Assembly: GCA_902775835.1 (NCBI GenBank)
Contig: CACYNZ010000010.1
Coordinates: forward strand, 1-24,503
DNA length: 24,503 nt
Direction: 5' to 3'
Source of the DNA: an uncultured Eubacteriales bacterium
Lineage (GTDB): Bacteria; Bacillota_A; Clostridia; Christensenellales; Aristaeellaceae
The notes below the pieces were generated by a model that ran no database searches, was not told the DNA's origin, and saw only the letters and a program-made list of their open reading frames with translations. The first letter of the stretch is position 1. Each line of letters opens with the position of its first letter. The position numbers and the translations under genes were made by a program. Below, piece by piece: positions 20,589 through 24,503 of the stretch.

Positions 20589-21437
20589 TTATTTGGTGAT
20601 CTTGATGGTGTGCCTGAACTGCTTGTACACACTGTCCTTATAGACAGATGCATACGCTTTCGGCCATGTCATTTCCAGAATATAGAGCTTCTTGTTCAGG
20701 GACACGGCATGGATTCTGCCGCCCACCGGCGCTCCGGTGGACTTGAGGACTCCGGTGAAATCCGCATACACGCCTGTCTTGTCCAGAAGCGTTCTGGTGG
20801 CGGTATTGGTGGGACTGTACTGATCGTACTGGGCTTTGCGCGTGCTCAGTGCATTGCGGACTTCCTTGGCCAGATCGCTCTGGGAGTAGTCGGAATTGAG
20901 GGTATACACATAGACCGTCAGAGTGGCCTGATAGTCCACCTTCGTATCCGGGTTCACCAGAACATAGGTATCATTGGCCGCGTCATCCACTGTCCAGCCG
21001 GCCGGCGCAGAGAAGGAAATCCCCAGCTTGGTCGCATCATAGGTGACAAAATTGCTGAACGAGATCGGAGGAACAGGGGTGGGCGTCGGCTTGTCGATGG
21101 GATCAAGCAGCACAGGCGTTGCACCGGCATAGACGCTTCTCATGGTCGGAGCCGGTGTGGGATCGAGGGATACGGTGGCAACATAGGGTGTCTCGCCGGG
21201 CAGCGAATCCAGCACGCCTTCCTCAGAGGAAGGATCATACTCTCCGCTGTCAAAATTGTAATCCGATCCGCTGGGGCTGCTGCCCTGAGCCGAAGCAGGA
21301 GCCTGCTGGGACGGCGCATCAGGCACATTGGTCACCTGCACCACCTGATACTGGGGCTCGGCCGGCTGCTGTCCGCAGGACGCCAGAAAAACCAGCATCA
21401 GCACCAGAACCGCACTCAGAATGATCCGATGTTTCAT
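20589..21437 (-). CDS. Lipoprotein with PsbP/DUF1795-like domain
   Basis: A 282-residue exported lipoprotein: signal sequence and lipobox LASC with the lipidated C21 are clear. Residues 22-125 are a low-complexity linker rich in Pro, Ser, Thr, Gln and acidic residues (PTPAPT, KPTPTPVPP). The C-terminal domain (about 130-282) begins ATKLGISFSAPAGWTVDD, a pattern shared by PsbP/DUF1795-type domains, and ends YKQFRHTIKITK. Its function is unknown; a ligand-binding or envelope-stress role is possible. AAAGGAGG is nine bases before the ATG. It is the last gene of the rplI-dnaB-yhaM operon, 30 bases after yhaM, and ends at the shared terminator. Confidence 0.85.
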   Translation of the reverse strand: MKHRIILSAVLVLMLVFLASCGQQPAEPQYQVVQVTNVPDAPSQQAPASAQGSSPSGSDYNFDSGEYDPSSEEGVLDSLPGETPYVATVSLDPTPAPTMRSVYAGATPVLLDPIDKPTPTPVPPISFSNFVTYDATKLGISFSAPAGWTVDDAANDTYVLVNPDTKVDYQATLTVYVYTLNSDYSQSDLAKEVRNALSTRKAQYDQYSPTNTATRTLLDKTGVYADFTGVLKSTGAPVGGRIHAVSLNKKLYILEMTWPKAYASVYKDSVYKQFRHTIKITK

Positions 21438-21467
21438 ATAGGAAACCTCCTTTTACCCGGGACGGGC

Positions 21468-22427
21468 TCACTCTGCCTCATCCGAATAGTATGGATGATA
21501 CATGCGCCGTCCATCGAGAATCGCTATCTTCTCAGAGAACGCGCCAACCGGCGTCTTTTCCACTGCTGCGCGCATCTGATAGACTCTTGAATCCAGATAA
21601 TCCAGAATGTGAAGCACTTCCGCCTCAAGGATTTTCGGCACCTGAGGGCTGCCATGCTCCGCCACGCCGTGATGGGAAAGAATCATGTGCTCCAGGAGCA
21701 CCACCCATTCTCCCCCGATCCCGCAGTTTCTGGCAGCCGTCTGCAGGTTGGCCACACCTCTGACCAGATGCCCGATCAGCTGCCCATCCCTGGAATAATC
21801 CGTAACCTTGCCCATGGAATCGCTGAGCATTTCACTGGTCTTGGCCAGATCGTGGACTATCACGCCGGCGCGGAGCAGATCCGCGTTCAGGAACGGATAG
21901 CACTTGAGCACGGCCTCCGCAGTGTGCAGCATATCGGTGGTATGATGCAGGAGCCCGCCCTTTTCCGCGTGATGCACCCACATGCCTCCGGGATAGTACT
22001 TCAGTTCCTCACCGGTGAGACGGATCATTTCCCGGACCAGCCGTTTGAGATGATCGCTGGAAAAGGAATCAATCACAGAATCCAGGTAGGCCATCATCTC
22101 CTCGGCAGTAGCCGGTGCGCTGGCCACAAGCTGCGACATATCCACCTGGTCCTCCGGCACCGCCGGCTTCATTTCCTCGATCTTCATCTGAATCCGGCCG
22201 TTATAGATCTGAATCTGGCTGCGGACGATGTGAACCACGGAGCCTGCCTCCGGCACCTGGGTGAACCCGCCCCACATCTTGCAGTTGACTTCCCCGCTGC
22301 TGTCCACCAGATTCATGTCCAGGTAGTATTTGCCACGCTGGTCAATCCGCTGCTCGGCACTCTTCACAAGAAGGAAGCCGCTGAATTTCTGTCCATCCCC
22401 GAAGGCTTTAATCTGTGTCTGCTGCAT
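21468..22427 (-). CDS. yhaM: 3'-5' exoribonuclease YhaM
   Basis: YhaM is a Bacillota-specific 3'-5' exoribonuclease that trims single-stranded RNA ends. The 319-residue product (B. subtilis YhaM is similar in size) has an N-terminal OB-fold (about 13-90, YYLDMNLVDSSGEVNCKMW) and an HD hydrolase domain with the metal ligands in GGLLHHTTDM (H161/H162) and VIVHDLAK (H192/D193), plus MILSHHGVAEHGSP further on. GGAGG is five bases before the ATG. It lies 21 bases after dnaB in the same operon. Pairing with replication genes is a location, not proof of a DNA role, although S. aureus YhaM (Cbf1) was first linked to plasmid replication. Confidence 0.96.
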   Translation of the reverse strand: MQQTQIKAFGDGQKFSGFLLVKSAEQRIDQRGKYYLDMNLVDSSGEVNCKMWGGFTQVPEAGSVVHIVRSQIQIYNGRIQMKIEEMKPAVPEDQVDMSQLVASAPATAEEMMAYLDSVIDSFSSDHLKRLVREMIRLTGEELKYYPGGMWVHHAEKGGLLHHTTDMLHTAEAVLKCYPFLNADLLRAGVIVHDLAKTSEMLSDSMGKVTDYSRDGQLIGHLVRGVANLQTAARNCGIGGEWVVLLEHMILSHHGVAEHGSPQVPKILEAEVLHILDYLDSRVYQMRAAVEKTPVGAFSEKIAILDGRRMYHPYYSDEAE

Positions 22428-22448
22428 GTTTTCCTCCAGAGCTCATTA

Positions 22449-23801
22449 TCAGAAACCGCCCGGTTTTCCAGCTTCCGTGGCAAGATTGGCATAGGTTGTA
22501 TACTCTGCCAGCCATGCCACCTTGACGGTACCCAGAGGACCGTTTCTCTGCTTGGCAATGATAATTTCGCCCACGTTTTTTTCTTCACACTCAGGGTCGT
22601 AATACGCTTCTCTGTGTATAAACATGACCACGTCAGCGTCCTGCTCGATGGAACCGGAATCACGCAGGTCCGAAAGAATCGGCCGCTTGTCGTTTCTTGT
22701 GGTGGCCGCACGGGAGAGCTGCGCACACGCGATCAGCGGCACCTTGAGCTCCAGGGCAATGGCTTTCAGCTGACGGCTGATTTCACTGACCTCCAGCTGA
22801 CGGTTTTCCACGGCACCATCGCAGTGCATGAGACCCAGATAGTCCACAATAATGAGGTCCAGACCATGGTCCATCATCAGACGCCTGCAGCGTGATCTGA
22901 GCTGGGAAGGCGTGATGCCGGCCGTATCATCCAGGAAGCAGGAGGAGGCTGACATGGGGCCGATGGAGCGGGCCAGTTTCATCCAGTCATCGGTGTTCAG
23001 TGTGCCCTGACGGACTTTCTGCATGTCCACCCGGGCATCCGAGCAGAGCATTCTCATGGCGATCTGCTCTCTGGGCATTTCCAGGGAAAAGACCGCCACG
23101 GTCTTTCCCGCGCTGAATGCCGCATGACTGGCAATATTGATGGCAAAGCTCGTCTTGCCCATGGACGGTCTGGCTCCGATCAGGATCAGTTCGCCCGGAT
23201 GCAGGCCCGTAAGCAGCTTGTCCAGGTCCGTAAACCCTGTGGGAACGCCGGAAAGCCGTCCCTTGAGCTTGGAGAGTTCCTCAATAATGCCGTAGGTATT
23301 GTACAGAACATCCTGCATGGGCACCAGCGTCTCACCGCTGGAGCGCTTCATGACGATGTCAAAAATGGACTTTTCCGCATGCGCCAGAGCGTCCTGCATG
23401 GGGACCATCTGGCCGTAGCATTCCCTGGAAATCTCCTGACAGGCGGAAATCAGCTTCCTGAGCGTGCTCTTCTCTTCCACAATGGCGATGTGGGATTTGA
23501 CATTGGCCGTCAGAAAATGAAAGCTGATCAGATCGGCCAGGTATTCCTCCCCGCCGACGCCTTCCAGGGTTCCCCGGCGCTTGAGCTCGGCGACCAGTGT
23601 AATGACATCAATCGGGGACGCATTCCGGTTCAGGGTGAGCATGGCGTCGAAGATTTCCTTGTGCTGAGGCTGATAGAAATCGTCCTTCGTCAGCCGTTCC
23701 ACGCCCTGAAGCACCGCCTGGGTGTCCTGAAGCATGGCTCCCAGCACAGCCCGCTCAGCTTCCAGAGAATTCGGCGGCACCATGGAGCGGGTTTCACTCA
23801 T
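22449..23801 (-). CDS. dnaB: Replicative DNA helicase DnaB (DnaC in Bacillus nomenclature)
   Basis: This is the hexameric helicase that unwinds DNA ahead of the replication fork. The 450-residue product has the N-terminal helicase-loading domain (PPNSLEAERAVLGAMLQD, DFYQPQHKEIFDAM) and the RecA-like C-terminal motor: Walker A GARPSMGKTS with K216, the H1a-H3 region FSLEMPREQIAMRML, Walker B LIIVDYLGLM, and SDLRDSGSIEQDADVV with the arginine finger region. There is no intein. The frame opens at GTG 23810, but that codon abuts the AAGGA site. ATG 23801 (MSETRSMVPPN) has suitable spacing. It follows rplI by 21 bases, the usual rplI-dnaB pairing. Confidence 0.98.
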   Translation of the reverse strand: MSETRSMVPPNSLEAERAVLGAMLQDTQAVLQGVERLTKDDFYQPQHKEIFDAMLTLNRNASPIDVITLVAELKRRGTLEGVGGEEYLADLISFHFLTANVKSHIAIVEEKSTLRKLISACQEISRECYGQMVPMQDALAHAEKSIFDIVMKRSSGETLVPMQDVLYNTYGIIEELSKLKGRLSGVPTGFTDLDKLLTGLHPGELILIGARPSMGKTSFAINIASHAAFSAGKTVAVFSLEMPREQIAMRMLCSDARVDMQKVRQGTLNTDDWMKLARSIGPMSASSCFLDDTAGITPSQLRSRCRRLMMDHGLDLIIVDYLGLMHCDGAVENRQLEVSEISRQLKAIALELKVPLIACAQLSRAATTRNDKRPILSDLRDSGSIEQDADVVMFIHREAYYDPECEEKNVGEIIIAKQRNGPLGTVKVAWLAEYTTYANLATEAGKPGGF

Positions 23802-23822
23802 GCCAGCCACTTCCTTCTCTTC

Positions 23823-24275
23823 TTACTTCTCCAGGGGCACCACATGCACCACCATATTGGTGGTAATGCCGCTGTAGAGCCATACGCTCATCTTCACATC
23901 GCCCACCTGCTTGATGGGTTCGGCGAGCTCGATCTTCTTCTTGTCCACGCTGATCCCGTACTGCTTTTCCAGTACTGCAGCGATCTCAGCGGTGGTCACA
24001 CTGCCGTAGAGACGGCCCTTGTCTCCGCATTTCACAGGCAGGGTCACGCCCTTGTCACGCAGCATGGCCGCCTTGGCCTCCGCCTCGGCTCTGCGCTCCG
24101 CCTCACGCGCGGCTTCCGCGGCACGCTTGCGCTCCACTTCCTTCATCGCACCGGGCTTTGCCTCCATGGCCAGTTTCTGGGGAAAAAGGAAGTTGCGGGC
24201 ATAGCCGTCCGATACGGTGATGATGTCATCGCGCTTGCCCATATTCTTGACGTCCTGAAGAAGAATGACTTTCAT
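23823..24275 (-). CDS. rplI: 50S ribosomal protein L9
   Basis: L9 binds 23S rRNA at the base of the L1 stalk and helps maintain reading frame. The 150-residue product begins [32 protein letters not shown], the family signature, followed by the long connecting helix (about 44-75, rich in Ala, Glu and Arg) and the C-terminal domain ending [14 protein letters not shown] is eight bases before ATG 24275. The frame extends further upstream, but those codons overlap the promoter region and are not conserved. First gene of the operon. Confidence 0.99.
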   Translation of the reverse strand: MKVILLQDVKNMGKRDDIITVSDGYARNFLFPQKLAMEAKPGAMKEVERKRAAEAAREAERRAEAEAKAAMLRDKGVTLPVKCGDKGRLYGSVTTAEIAAVLEKQYGISVDKKKIELAEPIKQVGDVKMSVWLYSGITTNMVVHVVPLEK

Positions 24276-24356
24276 GTATCTTGCCTCCTGCCTGCCGGAA
24301 ACGGGAAAATATTTCTGCTGTTCATAATGTGTGTCCGGCATACGTTTACAGATTAT

Positions 24357-24385
24357 ATTATAGCGAAAGTGCCTGACTCTGTAAA
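24357..24385 (-). promoter_or_regulatory. Promoter of the rplI-dnaB-yhaM-lipoprotein operon
   Basis: TTTACA (24385-24380), a 17-base spacer and a perfect TATAAT (24362-24357) on the minus strand; a second overlapping TATAAT follows at 24357-24352. The leader to rplI is about 75 bases. Confidence 0.82.
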
Positions 24386-24503
24386 GTTTTCCGGCCGCTC
24401 AGGGCAGGACGATTTCACGAACGGAAAGATGGAATGATTTGCCGTAAAAAGAATATGACTATACCAACACAAACGACAATTTGCGCGCATAACATGCAAC
24501 ATA
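24386..24503. other. Right-edge sequence, nothing assignable
   Basis: The last 118 bases hold no recognisable gene end or RNA. An ATG at 24434 opens a plus-strand frame to the edge, but it lacks a clear ribosome binding site and is too short to judge. Confidence 0.4.

Noticed and set aside
21609..24437. Two long plus-strand frames (21609-22895 and 23124-24437) opposite yhaM, dnaB and rplI
   Set aside because: Antisense shadows of highly conserved genes, without ribosome binding sites or recognisable domains.

Overview
The window looks like a chromosomal housekeeping segment of an anaerobic, Clostridia-type member of the Bacillota. The evidence is the gene order rpsM-rpsK-rpsD-rpoA-rplQ, consensus Shine-Dalgarno sites (GGAGG) before nearly every gene, sigma-A type promoters, YhaM, a lipoprotein with a Gram-positive style lipobox, an extended ribosomal protein L17 and a 'mixed' type phosphofructokinase. 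A gut or rumen lineage such as Christensenellales fits but is inference. I see no phage, insertion sequence, CRISPR array, tRNA or rRNA.

Layout, left to right. (1) 1-1399, minus strand: a pectin/hexuronate pair, kduI followed by a gluconate 5-dehydrogenase-like SDR cut by the left edge. It has its own promoter and a perfect cre-like palindrome inside kduI. (2) 1403-5169, minus: a tightly overlapping trio, MATE exporter - CCA-adding enzyme - CDF cation transporter, in which the two downstream genes appear to start with TTG. (3) 5170-5913: about 740 bases without a protein gene. It holds the MATE promoter, a terminator-like double hairpin of unknown purpose, the promoter of the ribosomal operon and a roughly 250-base structured leader. 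(4) 5914-9056, plus: S13, S11, S4, RNA polymerase alpha and L17, with hairpins on both sides of rpoA and a strong bidirectional terminator. (5) 9064-12511: a large membrane protein fused to an acyltransferase-like domain, a divergent small membrane protein, and a TraX-family membrane protein. (6) 12626-15489, plus: a membrane-anchored PDZ protein, an OmpR-type response regulator and its sensor kinase. (7) 15490-15966: non-coding, with a 57-bp tandem duplication. (8) 15967-18693, minus: Hsp20, a D,D-carboxypeptidase and phosphofructokinase, each with its own promoter. (9) 18943-20531, plus: a ProX/YbaK-type editing deacylase and an MglB-like secreted sugar-binding protein. (10) 20589-24275, minus: an rplI-dnaB-yhaM-lipoprotein operon behind a near-consensus promoter.

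No complete unknown system is visible. The items most worth a second look are the membrane-acyltransferase fusion whose HX4D motif lacks the aspartate, the structured leader of the ribosomal operon, the PDZ/two-component cassette with a very acidic sensor domain, the intragenic cre-like site in kduI, and the orphan double hairpin at 5538-5601. Several CDS starts were moved from the longest open frame to an internal start with a proper ribosome binding site; the reasons are given per gene.
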